From Apoda limacodes (Eukaryota > Arthropoda > Insecta > Lepidoptera > Limacodidae): a stretch of 64,000 nucleotides of DNA. This document shows positions 1-10,732 of this stretch, piece by piece (position 1 is the stretch's first letter; each line of letters begins with the position of its first letter). Location: contig OX291545.1 in assembly GCA_946406115.1 (NCBI GenBank), positions 248,001 to 312,000 of the forward strand, written 5' to 3'. The position numbers were made by a program, and so were the translations under genes. The notes beneath the pieces are model-generated. The model was not told the DNA's origin. It did not search any database and saw only the letters and a list, made by a program, of their open reading frames with translations.

Positions 1-1814
1 CTGAGAGGAAACAAAAGAAAAATCGAGTTACCTATTAAATTATACAAAAAATGCAGGCACAAACTATAGTGTGCTGACGTCAGTGTGTCCCGCTGTTAAA
101 TACAGCCATAATGTGCTTAGTGACTTCTATATCTTCCTATTCAGTTTTTTACTTAGAAAAGACAACATATACACAAAATAACAGACATCGCCTATATTAA
201 TCAAATGAGGGCATATAATTTACACATTAGAAACATAGAGTAAATATCGTGCGGAAATCTCAACATCCACGTTCTTGCATCTTGTATCAAATTCAGAAAT
301 TTCATAGCTTACTTGGAATCAATCAGACTGTGACGATACCATAATTATGCCTTAACATTTTTTTTAATACAATGTTTGTTTTTATTCAAGTTTTAGCGCG
401 AAGATTTTCATTAGTAAACAATTTTCAATGAACGTACTACCTATAGCAAAATGCATCATTAAATTAGAATGGCGCGTTCAAATATTCAAGTTCAGTAATT
501 TTCATCTAATTAACATTAGATGAGAAGTTATGATTTATTTTATGAAAGGTTTAAAGCTAACAAAATATAAGTACAAATGACTTACGAATCATAGACATCA
601 ACACGGAATTAATTGTTTAATGTAGGTAGTAATCTAACTTCCGATTTATGAATTCGGACTTTAGACAAAATAAAGTTGCGTAAAATTTTGAACCTGTTGC
701 GCGAGAATGAATGGTTTGCAGCTAACTATGGTTGAGTGTTTGATTGGAACTAAAGTTAATTGGAAAATGTTTTAAAGGCGTTGATTGGTGGTTTATTTGA
801 ACGTATGTGATTGGTGGTAATTTCAAGACGAGCACTGATTGGGAGTTTTATAATGTTGAATATAAACGCGAAAGTTTAAGTTACTTAGAACTTTTATAAT
901 ATTGAAAACACCCGCGAAATTTACCTAAGTGAGTCGTTTAACAACCATTAGGGTAGCTTCGTACAATAAATATTCTAACAATAATAAAGGGTAGTTGTCT
1001 TTTATTCTGTATAATGGAATGACGTGTTAGTTTATTTGAAATTACCTGGGGTTTGTTAGAACTTCACGAACATTTAGAACATAATATTAATATTATATTA
1101 GTTCATATTAATCTGGGACTCTATAATAATACCGCAACCAACATGACTACAATTATACTACTCCGTCCGGAATAAAAAAAATAGGATGGGGGGGAGTGTT
1201 TGAAATATGGAGTGAGAAGGTTGCTAGAGAAGGGTTAAAAGTGCGTGGTCCTATACATACAGAACATTCAATTGCCGTCGTTTAAATTGTCGAAACGCTG
1301 CCCAAACAATAGTCCATATTCTACGCTTGTGGGTCACTAGAACCTAGGAACCACCTGGGGTTAAACTACAGCTAGATCGTGCCATCATTACTGGTTAGTA
1401 AATACTTTTATATTAGAAGTTACAGTGAAAATATTGTGTGTTCGTTGCGAAATTCTTTAGGTTGAGTTTTAATAATATCTAAATTAATGTTAAAACATCG
1501 AAATGACGGGCCCGCCTTTGCCGGTTAGAAATTATGGTAGGAAGAAATTTCGAAAACCTCAGTAGGTAGGAATATATTAATAGACATTGTTCAAGGACAT
1601 TTTTATCTACGTACAGCAAAACCTTCAATAAAAGTAGAAATGGGAACTAAGATTATACCAGCCATAATAATTATATAGCCCACTAAAGAGCTAGGTCTGC
1701 CAAGAGATACAGTAATTACTATGTGTAATCCATGTCCATCCCTAGCGGCGTTAGTAGGGTTTTACTATTTTCGCTGGTTAGCTAGTGTAGGTGAGCGTTG
1801 ATGTTCATAGTAAG
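1..1814. other. AT-rich stretch, no gene recognised
   Basis: No supportable reading frame or RNA gene is visible here. The sequence is AT-rich with frequent stops on both strands. A perfect CRE-type palindrome, TGACGTCA, sits at 75-82, but nothing next to it looks like a promoter or first exon. Confidence 0.6.
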
Positions 1815-1878
1815 GGGGCGCCCCTTAAACCTACTTTCAGGTCGCAAGTCCTGAACGCTGAGCTACCTGGTTCCCACA
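1815..1878 (-). repeat. tRNA-like (SINE head) remnant
   Basis: Read on the minus strand, this stretch contains a box-A-like GGTAGCTCAGCGT. It is followed by a perfect 5-bp anticodon-type stem, TCAGG/CCTGA, around an 8-nt loop. A convincing box B and acceptor stem are missing, so it is not a functional tRNA gene. The likeliest explanation is the tRNA-derived head of a decayed SINE; chance similarity is possible. Confidence 0.3.
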
Positions 1879-1920
1879 CTACAAAACGAATGGATTTAGC
1901 ATTCGTATGGATTTTTCTTT

Positions 1921-2621
1921 CAGATGAGCGACAAGTCTGAGCAGTCATATTTTGCTTTATATGACTGTATTAAAGCAAATGTCCCTGATTGGGTACCAAA
2001 TATATTTCATTCGGACTTCGAAAAATCTTTGACCAATCCACTAAAAGTATTTTTTCCAAATATGATTGTAAAACGATGTTACTATCACTTTGTCAATTGT
2101 GTGTGGAGAAAGGCTAAGCAGCAAAAACTGAAATCCAAACTACTTCGGCGAATTGTAAGTTTGTGTGCAGTATTTCCTCTTATACCGCCAGATAAAATCG
2201 AAGAAGGGTATAAATACATTCAAGATCAGTCTAAAGAATGAATAAAATTGAACTACAATCATTTTTAAAGTACTTCGAAAAGCAATGGTTGAAAAATGAC
2301 CAAAGTGAATGGTGCATTTACAATCAACGACACCGGACTAACAATTTTGCCGAGGGTTGGAATTCTAATTTAAATCGCCGAATCAATAAAAATTATGTAA
2401 CTATAACTAAATTGTTGACTGTCTTAGAAAAAGACATGACGGCAACGATAAAGGAAATCATCAACTTTGAAAATGTTGTATGCCTTAGCAAAAGAAGAAA
2501 AACTTCGACAGAAAGAGACGCATTCATTTTAAACGCCCAGTTTCAATTAGTTCATAACGATATAAATGTTGGACATTTTATAAAAAAATGCGATGAGCAG
2601 ATACTAGCCTACGATCAATAG
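1921..2621 (+). pseudogene. MULE-type transposase, C-terminal half, frameshifted
   Basis: Two overlapping frames (1924-2241 and 2238-2621) together resemble the MULE transposase domain found beside FLYWCH fingers in insects. The first carries HSDFEKSLTNPLKVFFPN followed by a conserved CYYHF block. The second carries RTNNFAEGWNSNLNRRI, the typical downstream motif of the family. The frames meet at the overlap ATGA, which indicates a single frameshift in what was one gene. TTTCTTTCAG directly precedes the first ATG, so this may be an exon whose upstream part lies elsewhere. The stop codon falls inside the first unit of the tandem array that follows. No terminal inverted repeats were found. It is a dead copy. 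Confidence 0.7.
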
Positions 2622-3236
2622 TTACCGAGATGTATACCTTTCTAGTTTGACAGCTGTCATCCGAAATTAAGATCTTGATGAGATCTATCACTTTTGTAAT
2701 GAAGGAACTAGTATAAGATCAATAGTTACCGAGATGTATACCTTTCTAGTTTGACAGCTGTCATCCGAAATTAAGATATTGATGAGATCTATCACTTTTG
2801 TAATGAAACTACTAGTCTACGATCAATAGTTACGTATACATAGTCCTTTCTAGTTTGACAGCACTCATCCGAAATAAAGATCTTGATGAGATCTATCACT
2901 TTTGTAATGAAACTACTAGTCTACGATCAATAGTTACGGATATATAGTCCTTTCTAGTTTGACAGCTGTCATCCGAAATAAAGATCTTGATGAGACCTAT
3001 CATTGCTGAGAAGAAACTACTAGTCTACGATCAATAGTTACCGAGATATATACCTTTCTAGTTTGACAGCTGTCATCTGAAATAAAGATCTTGATGAGAT
3101 CTATCGCTTTTGTAATGAAACTACTAGTCTAAGATCAATAGTTACGGATATATAGCACTTTCTAGGTTGACAGCTGTCATCCGAAATAAAGATCTTGATG
3201 AGACCTATCATTGCTGAGAAGAAACTACTAGTCTAC
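2613..3236. repeat. Tandem array: six 104-bp units
   Basis: The word GATCAATAGTTA recurs at 2613, 2717, 2821, 2925, 3029 and 3133, always 104 bp apart, giving exactly six units (624 bp). Each unit contains TTGACAGCTGTCATC, whose core GACAGCTGTC is a perfect palindrome with a CAGCTG E-box in five of the six units. Each also has two AGATCT-like words. The units differ by point changes, so this is an aged but length-stable minisatellite. The first unit starts within the last codons of the MULE frame. Confidence 0.95.
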
Positions 3237-4226
3237 ATGTCTCCCCCAGGGGAACCATCAGGGGGGACACGAGACCGACACCCTAATTTATGAGCTAAAA
3301 AAGAGATCAATCGATTTTGAACCTTCCCTTACAGTCCCAAATTTAAAACAGTTACTGTCTGAGACATCTTCGGACAATTGTTCAGATTCTAATCCCTATT
3401 TTTTTTACTCAGGATTTAGAAGAAATCAATGTCTTTTAGTGATAGCCACTCGCATTCCATCCATTTCTACAAATAGTAACAATAAAGGGAAGGTCAATTC
3501 CTACGGTGTAAACGGTACAGTGCAAAGGGTGTAAACGTTTCACTCCCATGGCTTTCGCTCACCCGCGTTGGGTAAAATTGGTAAAGGTTAGCTAAACATT
3601 TTCGGCATTACTTTTTTTTACTCTTTCTAATAAATACGTTTTTACCGTTTGTTCTCTCTGTAGCCTTCAAGTAACTGATAGATAAGATTGCAAAATTAAA
3701 AATCAAAATACCTATATTCAAATTGTGTCAACGTTTTTGTTTAGAAGTGTACTTGCATTTTATTTAGAATAGCATGAATTCAGTACGTGTTTGTCTGCCT
3801 GCCATTATCACTGTCTGTAAGTGCTTTCAGTTTGTAGATATTTTTCTCGGGTTAAGTTTATTTTACTGTTTAATTGGTTTTATTTGTCATAATGGCTTTA
3901 ATTCATATAGTGCTGTTTAACTGACTGCTTGGTGGATCACGAAACTTCATTTTCCATACTAAGTTTTTTTTGACCGGCTTACCCTTTTAATAATGCCACC
4001 CCTCGTCACTGCAAGCTATGTAAACAGTGCCCATGAAATAGTGTTGTTTTCTGATTATACATGTCTTTTATTGAAAGTAAGTCACAAGGAAACCAATTAT
4101 GACAAAGTAAACAATGCTATTTCCAAAGTCATAAATTGGTTCAGTGTCAAATATTAGCTTGGTCTTTAGAATGCTCCTTTAACTTATCAAACGTAAATTA
4201 TTTATGTTTGTATAGAAAACCTAACA
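3237..4226. other. Intergenic, no feature recognised
   Basis: AT-rich sequence without a supportable frame on either strand. It starts abruptly after the 104-bp array with a short C/G-rich stretch and ends where the minus-strand LINE frame terminates. Confidence 0.5.
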
Positions 4227-6175
4227 TTATTTTTGAGTGATACTAGGCCATACAATTTTGTCTTTCCAATGTTCATCTACATTATAATATGCTTTCTTAC
4301 ATAGCAGATGTTTAATATAACATTTAAACTGTTTGTCACTTAAGTTAAGAATTTCTACAGTCAACTTATTATAAAATTTTACATCGCTTCCCATAAATGA
4401 TTTGTTGGCTTTAGTAAGCTGGCTTTATTTTTATTTCTCGTATATAAGTTGTGCTTATCACTGTAACTCGGAAACTGGGATATATTTTTACGGACAAACA
4501 TAATATTTTCAAAGATATATTGATACGGTACAGTTAGAATATTTATTTCTTTAAAAACAACCCTGAGAGATTCTCGGCTACCTAGCTTATAAATGCTTCG
4601 TAAAGCCCTTTTTTGGTAATATAAATATGGTTTGAATATCAGCAGCAGAACCCCATAGCAAAATACCATAAGACATGACACTGTGGAAATAAGCAAAGTA
4701 AACAAGTCTTACTGTGGTCATGTCAGTCAATTGCCTGATTTTTCTCACCACAAAAACAGCAGAACTAAGTTTACCTGTTAGAACTGTAATTTGTGGACTC
4801 CATTGCAATTTCGAGTCAATAGTTATTCCTAAAAAGACCGTTTTATCAACTAATTCTAATTCATTTCATTATTTAATACCAGATTTCTATTAATTTGGAC
4901 TACATTGGGTAGTGAAAACTTAATGCATTTTGTTTTACATATTTGCATTAAGTATAAGATTATTAACAGTAAACTAGTTTGATATTTTTATAATGTGTCT
5001 ATTTATGTCGTTCGAATTTTCGTGTTTCCTGTTCACTTTAAACAATAATGAAGTGTCATCCGCAAATAATACTATCCCTGTAAACTTTTGCACCATAAAG
5101 GGTAAATCATTTATATATACTACAAACAAGAAAGGCCCTAATATTGACCCTTGTGGTACACCTAGTTTCACTAGAGATCCCTGAGATTGAGCACCATTTA
5201 TAACCACTTTTTGAATTCAATTGCTTAAGTATGATTCTACAAGTTCAAGAGATTTATTTTTAACACCATAATATTTTAGTTTAGCTAACAACGTATGATG
5301 ATCGACACAATCAAACGCCTTCGATAAGTCGCAAAAAACGCCAACTACATCATGGGAACTCTCCCATGCCGCGAGAATAAGCTTCATAAGCAAGGCCTTG
5401 GCATCAGTAGTTGAGCGTCCCCTGGTAAAACCGAATTGTCGATCATGTAAAAGTCCCTGTATACAAAAATGAGAAAGCAATTGATTTAGTAAGATTTTTT
5501 CAAATATCTTACTAAAGACAGGTAGAACAGATATTGGTCTAAAATTTGAGGGATCTTGTTTGTCACCAGATTAAAAAAGAGGTATCAATTTACTGCATTT
5601 CAAAAGGTCTGGAAATACACCATTATAAATGCATACATTAAATATATCAGCAAGATAGGGAGCAACAACTGAAATGATTGAGCTAATTAACTTAACAGAC
5701 ATCTTCAGTTTTTTTCAGATTAAGTGTTTTAAATGTTTTGATAATTATTTGGGGATCTACATATTTAAATTTAAAGTTAACATTACACTCATTAACACTG
5801 TCCCTTAGAATAGATCAGCAGCTTGGCAAGAAGAAGTTAAGGATTCAGTTATTTTTGATGGTATTTCACCAAAGAAATTTTCAATAATTGGGAAACTTTT
5901 TCTGCATTATCGATTAAACCAGAGTCTGTTTTGATAATAATGTTTCAATATTGATTATATTTCAAACAGTTTCAATCACATTATCAGATGATTTTATTTT
6001 TCTGCTTATGTGATTAGACTTGAATAATTTTTGACATGTTCATTCTGGCTTGGATCGCGCATAAGCGATTTTAGTGAATATAATTCATAAAGTCTATCAC
6101 TTCTTATTTTAATTCCTTTTGTAGCCCAATCGTTAAATTTAGGCCTGTGATTGCATTTTATTGTTAAAAATGTTA
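4227..6175 (-). pseudogene. Non-LTR retrotransposon (CR1/Jockey group), 5'-truncated ORF2
   Basis: Read on the minus strand from about 6170, the frame fragments run in the order expected of LINE ORF2. First comes the endonuclease-RT linker with FNDWATKGIKI, near 6150. Next come RT blocks with SKAFDCVDHHTLLAK (near 5315) and [14 protein letters not shown] (near 5150), then catalytic [10 protein letters not shown] (near 5060). The thumb carries YGILLWGSAAD (near 4650), and the C-terminal region ends at a stop at 4227-4229. Several frameshifts and stops separate the pieces. The endonuclease domain is absent. A related 3' fragment lies at 52150-52950. The exact clade cannot be settled by eye. Confidence 0.85.
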
Positions 6176-6187
6176 TTGAAAGTAGGT

Positions 6188-6258
6188 TATAATTGGGGCG
6201 TCTGGATCAAGATCCGATCTTGGTGGGATCGGATCTTGATCCAGACGCCCCAATTATA
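6188..6258. repeat. Long perfect hairpin: 32-bp arms, 7-nt loop
   Basis: Positions 6188-6219 are the exact reverse complement of 6227-6258. The arms contain GGATCAAGATCCGATC and the loop is TTGGTGG. The right arm begins the 152-bp tandem repeat that follows. A near-identical hairpin in reverse orientation lies around 20205-20280, so this is the end of a dispersed repeat family rather than a local accident. Confidence 0.9.
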
Positions 6259-6670
6259 TCTTTGAATCTATTCAACTAGCTACTTTTTTTACTTTTTAAA
6301 CATTTGAGGACTGTTGATTTATTGTCAATTGTAGTTAATAACTCTAACCTTCAAATAAAACTAGTCCGATCTTATTGGGATCGGATTTTGATCCAGACGC
6401 CCCAATTATAACTTTGAATCTATTCAACTAGCTTCTTTTTTTACTTTTTAAACATTTGAGGACTGTTAATTTATTGTCAATTTTAGTTAATAACTCTAAC
6501 CTTCAAATAAAACTAGTCCGATCTTGATGGGATCGGATCTTGATCCAGACGCCCCAATTATAACTTTGAATCTATTCAACTAGCTTCTTTTTTCACTTTT
6601 TAAACTTTTGAGGACTGTTGATTTATTGTCAATTGTAGTTAATAACTCTAACCTTCAAATAAAACTATTT
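6238..6670. repeat. 152-bp tandem repeat, about 2.9 units
   Basis: GATCCAGACGCCCCAATTAT recurs at 6238, 6390 and 6542 (spacing 152 bp), up to a few changes. Each unit continues through TTGAATCTATTCAACTAG and TTGAGGACTGTT to CTTCAAATAAAACTA. A single-unit copy with the same hairpin occurs in reverse orientation at about 20093-20283. This behaves like a non-autonomous mobile repeat with internal amplification, as described for helitron-related minisatellite elements of Lepidoptera. A Helitron end is not demonstrable here. Confidence 0.85.
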
Positions 6671-6736
6671 TGTAAAACTTTATCAAAGAATTTTTGCATC
6701 TAATACGATCAAGAGAACTCAATTATAACTTTGAGT

Positions 6737-7132
6737 CTATTTATTCCAACCCCATAGTGCCGCAACTTTACCTTCTCCTTGATTCATTGAGATATAAGAT
6801 TTCATTGTAGTGGTAATGCCGACATTTTTTGTATGATCTATTTCGATACCATTCAACTCATATCTGATATCTTTAAATAAAAATGAAACTGGATTATTTA
6901 TAAAATTAATTTCTTTCTGTATGATTTTTCCTGTTGCATCTTTTGTGCTAGCACTTGCATATCCTTCAATGTAAAGGGAGCTAGCAGATGGAAGTACATA
7001 CATGTCTTGCTGATGGATGGGTATCCTGATTTCATCGTTTTCTTTAAAGCTGTTGTTATATGGATTGTAACAATGTATCTCATAACTTTCTATGGAATTG
7101 TCATGATGCGGCAAATCGTTAATTTCAAGCAT
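6737..7132 (-). pseudogene. Polinton capsid-like protein, N-terminal fragment
   Basis: The 131-residue frame starts at a true ATG. It contains a repeated Polinton signature: an EIHCYNPY segment, then ENDEIRIPIHQQDMYVLPS, a LYIEG strand, FLFKDIRYELNGIEID, and NVGITTTMKSYIS near the end. This matches the first part of the large double-jelly-roll (hexon/major capsid) protein of the element class. The family protein is several times longer, so this one stops where the flanking repeat begins. Assignment to major rather than minor capsid protein is from recall of the family and is less certain than membership of the Polinton set. Confidence 0.6.
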
Positions 7133-7430
7133 TTTATATTTTAAAACTAAGTGCTTGCAGAATTTTTTTATTATTCCTCGTTATATTTTTAGTGGATCTA
7201 AAACGTCCTCTTTCTTTGGATATTGGAGGTGAAATATGAAGTTTTCTTTTGATGACCAGGGTTTTATTGAAAACAATCATTTTTATTCAATATGTTTACT
7301 CAATTTAATTAAAAACAAGTAACATTATGTCCTGACTGTAGACAGTTGGAGAATAAGCGTTTGATGTACTGAGTCATTTTATTAATTTACATTTTTGGTA
7401 TAAGTTAATTAAATATTAATAGATGACTAC

Positions 7431-7816
7431 TTAGTTATTATAAGTCATCCAAAATGAGTTCAAAAATTTCAAACATAAATGCCCACATTTGTATAAATGA
7501 TTTCCTTGTAAATTATCGTAGTTATATCTAATGTTTTGTCCTACATATTTGATGAACACCTTTGGTGGTTTAAGATCACCATAACTATCAAAGTATTCAA
7601 TATAATCGTTTATCTTTCCATACGCTACCCAATGAGTATCAGAATTTTCAGAAGAATCTAAATTAATAACTCCACACTCTTTTAAGAATGGTTTTTCTGG
7701 TAATTCATCTCTCATAAATACACCTCAAAAAAATGGAATATTTTTCGAGTATTTGATTATATCAATATTCGTTAAAGCTCTTTTGGGTAGCCGACTATTT
7801 AGTTTTTTGCCTTTGT
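7431..7816 (-). pseudogene. Polinton cysteine protease (adenain/Ulp1-like), one stop codon
   Basis: The frame contains the catalytic blocks of the adenovirus-type maturation protease: THWVAY (His), then YFDSYGDLKPP (acidic residue), then KCGHLCLKFL (Cys). The ORF from the ATG at 7715 is only 94 codons. The same frame continues upstream to about 7816, overlapping the end of the pX-like gene. It is interrupted by a single TGA at 7725-7727, just before the conserved GVFMRD. The three catalytic blocks are intact, so one nonsense codon is the main visible lesion. In the family this enzyme processes virion proteins. Confidence 0.75.
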
Positions 7817-8293
7817 GACATAAATTCCTAGACCATCTCTATATGGTTTAAGATGTAGTCCTTTTCCAATACATAAGGCTTCTATTTCTTTATTATGCCT
7901 TTTTAATTCTTCCAACTGTTTTCTTGCTGATTTATATTCATTGACAGCTTTTGTAATTCCTGCAACACCTCCAGCTAAACTGCCAGTAGCTGATAGTCCA
8001 GCAAATATAGGTATTAATGGTAGAAATCCACCTGTTTTAGGTACTGGTATTACCCTAGGTATTTCCACGGGTAAGTCAGATGCCAATTCTTGAGCAGCTG
8101 CATATGCTAGTTCCATTAACATTTTTTTACATTTGGGTTTTAAATTACGAATATGTTTTTTTGTATGTGTAACAATATTATTAAAGGTTTTTTTCAGACC
8201 AGCCCCTGAAGTTACTTGAATATTATTTTCAGAAGCTTTTCTGTATATTTTTCGTTTCTTTTCTTTAATAACATTATTTCGTTTTTTCACCAT
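7799..8293 (-). CDS. Polinton/adintovirus pX-like virion protein
   Basis: An open 164-codon frame from a true ATG. The N-terminus is highly basic, with many Lys/Arg in the first 60 residues. A hydrophobic Gly/Ala segment follows at about residues 97-125, including GGFLPLIPIFAGL. Then comes a charged helix with KQLEELKRHNKEIEAL, and the C-terminus contains KGLHLKPYRDGLGIYV. This is a recurring Polinton/adintovirus ORF whose basic and membrane-like parts have been compared with adenoviral core/minor virion proteins; its function is not established. It lies between integrase and protease, has no stop or frameshift, and may be one of the best-preserved genes of this copy. Confidence 0.65.
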   Translation of the reverse strand: MVKKRNNVIKEKKRKIYRKASENNIQVTSGAGLKKTFNNIVTHTKKHIRNLKPKCKKMLMELAYAAAQELASDLPVEIPRVIPVPKTGGFLPLIPIFAGLSATGSLAGGVAGITKAVNEYKSARKQLEELKRHNKEIEALCIGKGLHLKPYRDGLGIYVTKAKN

Positions 8294-8455
8294 TTTTTAT
8301 TTTTTTATATTTTTATTAGTACTATAAAAGTGAATGAGGTCTTTATTACTCAAAGAATCATACACAAATGAGAACAAAGGAACTAGGAAAGCAAATTTAA
8401 AATAATTTTTAATAATCTCAAGTACTAGTTGGAATGGAATTGCATTAAACGGTAA

Positions 8456-9382
8456 TTAAGTCAAAACATTTATCTTATCTATCCAACTGTTTTCAGTTAA
8501 AGGGAGACCCAACCATTTAACATACAATTTGCTTCCTTTTTTCTTTAAAACCTTTTCTACCAGATATACATCATGGTGTTTAGTTTTTTGGATTTCTTGT
8601 GCATAAAATGCTCCTAAAATTGGTCTACATTTTCCATCTTCTAATAAATAAGTTGTTGGGTTAGTATGTTGTACTTTTGTTATTTTAAAAATTTCTGTAG
8701 ACCAGTTAGTTGTGACACCTTTTTCAAAACATCCTTTATACTTGCTGATTCTAACAAAATCTCCTACTCTGAACCTCCAACATTTAGGAATTTTATTATT
8801 GCTGTTAATATATCTCTCAAAAATAGCTTTTTTATTATTATGATTAATTGTGGCTGGTGGTATTCCTAATGTTCTGTGAAATGTATTGTTGTATTCTTAA
8901 ATTTTTTTTTTAAGCGTACCATCATTCCACTTATAATTTCCTTTTAAACTGAAATCCTTGTAAAGTTTCATTTTTAGTGTTCTTATGAATCTTTCCACGA
9001 TTGAAGCCTTTTTCGTAGAATATGTAGAATAATGATTAATTTTATATGTTTGAGTAATCTGTCTAAATAAAATATTATAAAACTCTGTTCCCATATCTGT
9101 TTGTAAATTTTTGGGAACACGCCCGTTTGTTAATAAAGTGTGAAACGCTTTAGACACGAGTTTTTTAGTTTTTTGTTTAAGTGGAATAGCCCAAGCATAC
9201 TTTGAAAAGCAGTCAATAATTACCAATATGTATTTAAAACCAGAATTTACATTAGATATTTTTTGCATATCTATTAAATCAGCTTGCCAAAGGTCGTCTA
9301 TATCTTTTAAAATTACATTTCTTCGAGGAAAGTTCAATCTAGCATTTCTGTGAATTTCATTTACGACGTCCACTTTGCTCAT
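8456..9382 (-). pseudogene. Polinton integrase with chromodomain, single in-frame TAA
   Basis: From the ATG at 9382 to the stop at 8456-8458 there are 309 codons in one frame, broken only by a TAA at 8897-8899. The catalytic core shows WQADLIDM (first Asp), LQTDMGTEF (second Asp) and ASIVERFIRTLK (Glu). There are 33 residues between the second Asp and the Glu. The C-terminal part has a DFVRIS/KYKG fold segment and ends in a chromodomain-like stretch with VYLVEKVLKKKGSKLYVKWL. The N-terminal HHCC finger is short or absent, as usual for Polinton integrases. The role is integration of the element DNA. Apart from the one stop, no lesion was seen. Confidence 0.85.
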
Positions 9383-9596
9383 AGTGTTTATTTATTTTTC
9401 CTTCTAGATCTTTAGTTACAATATCACTTTCAATTTTTTTTATCCTTTGTGTCAAACTCAAAATTACCTTGCTGAGAGTTCTAACTTCACTTAAACATTC
9501 TTGCATAATTTTATCAATGTAATCCTTAGAATAATTTGTGTCTGATTCACAATTATCTTTTACTGACTCTATATTCCCAAATATATCGTCATTCAT
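9357..9596 (-). CDS. Small coiled-coil Polinton ORF
   Basis: A 79-codon frame from a true ATG whose end overlaps the integrase start by 26 bp. The sequence is acidic at the N-terminus. It then forms an amphipathic, heptad-like stretch with LSEVRTLSKVILSLTQRIKK and ends in a basic tail. No family was recognised. Position and overlap suggest a real small gene of the element, but the frame is short enough that this stays tentative. Confidence 0.4.
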   Translation of the reverse strand: MNDDIFGNIESVKDNCESDTNYSKDYIDKIMQECLSEVRTLSKVILSLTQRIKKIESDIVTKDLEGKINKHYEQSGRRK

Positions 9597-9636
9597 GTTA
9601 AAGGTATTCAGCGTAAATAAAAAAATAAATACATTT

Positions 9637-10625
9637 TTATTCTTTTATAATACCAGCTTCTTTTAACTCTTCTATTATTGACACAATTTCGTTATCATGA
9701 TTACTATTACCAGCACTTTTTGACGCGATTAACAGTTTGAGCCGTTCAATTAACTCATTTGGATCATCCCAATAAATATAATCTGTATTGCTTTTATACT
9801 CCTTTAATTTAGGTAAATAACCACCTACTTTAGATTTAGTTAACTGCTCACAAAACTTTTCGTTAGCATCATTCAATTGTGAAAACATGGGTTTAATTAT
9901 CTCACTGTATTTTAATCCTTTATCACCTTTTATTTGCCCGTTGGAAGTGTAATCTCGCCTGTGAGCGTTTGTATTATTAAGCATATCTTTATACACAATT
10001 TTGTCTTCTTCAGTTACTAACTTAAGGTCAGGTTTATTGCATAACACAAGTTCTTTCAAACCTGATGTTAACTTATATTTTTTATTATTTATAGTTACCA
10101 CATATACCTTTTCCACATCAGAAGAATTATTTATAAGTGAAAAATTAAAAGCAGAGTGTCCCATAAAAAACTTTTTATTTTCGCAACGAATACCAAAGGG
10201 TACATTTATGTAGTTACCATAGATGTCGATGATATCTTCTTTCTTAAGGGACAGCAATATGTCATTGTTTTCTTTTAGTGAACATGTACCATTTTTTTCA
10301 TCATCATCATCCGTGTAATCATAGTATTCTGAATCTTCATTAGAATTATTTTTCATCAATTCATATTCCACAGAAGAGTCCAATTCCTTCATTGCATCAT
10401 TTTTGATTACAGAATTGTTTAATCTGTCACTTGAATCGACTATACGTCTATAACATTCTGGATAATTTTTTACATTAACTTTTACCATGTTTTCTAGAGG
10501 GTCAGTTATTGGTTTAAAGACTTTTTTGTAAGATTTGCCGCATCTTCTTCATTTTGAATCATCTTCAGTTTACTTTTTATGCTATCGACTGATTTTATAA
10601 GTTGTTCTTTTATGTTAATTTCCAT
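9637..10625 (-). pseudogene. Conserved Polinton accessory protein, one frameshift
   Basis: The main frame (10488-9637, 283 codons) has an acidic region with YYDYTDDDDEKNG and a middle domain around GHSAFNFS. Its characteristic C-terminus contains YIYWDDPNELIERLKLLIAS and then EIVSIIEELKEAGII. This C-terminal block is common in insect Polinton-associated proteins; its function is unknown to me. An upstream piece from an ATG at 10625 encodes a basic amphipathic N-terminus. It joins the main frame through one frameshift near 10515-10530, so the ATG at 10488 is probably internal. It lies directly downstream of the ATPase gene. Confidence 0.6.
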
Positions 10626-10732
10626 TTTTGTCAGAATTGATAAGCGAGTGAGGTATACAGAGATTAATCAAAAAGTGATCTGTTTTTAACAAAAACTTCT
10701 ATTTTATTACCTTAAATTAGAATTCCACAATA

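Noticed and set aside
1815..1878. Functional tRNA gene
   Set aside because: Only a box-A-like motif and an anticodon-type stem are present; no box B, T arm or acceptor stem pairing.
2613..3236. Possible CRISPR-like array
   Set aside because: Units are contiguous 104-mers without unique spacers, in an insect nuclear context.
6191..6670. Helitron terminus
   Set aside because: A strong hairpin and CTAG words are present, but their spacing does not match the usual hairpin-to-CTRR end and no Rep/helicase text was seen.
8666..8869. Plus-strand 67-codon ORF
   Set aside because: Antisense shadow of the integrase C-terminal region, which continues in frame past the single stop.
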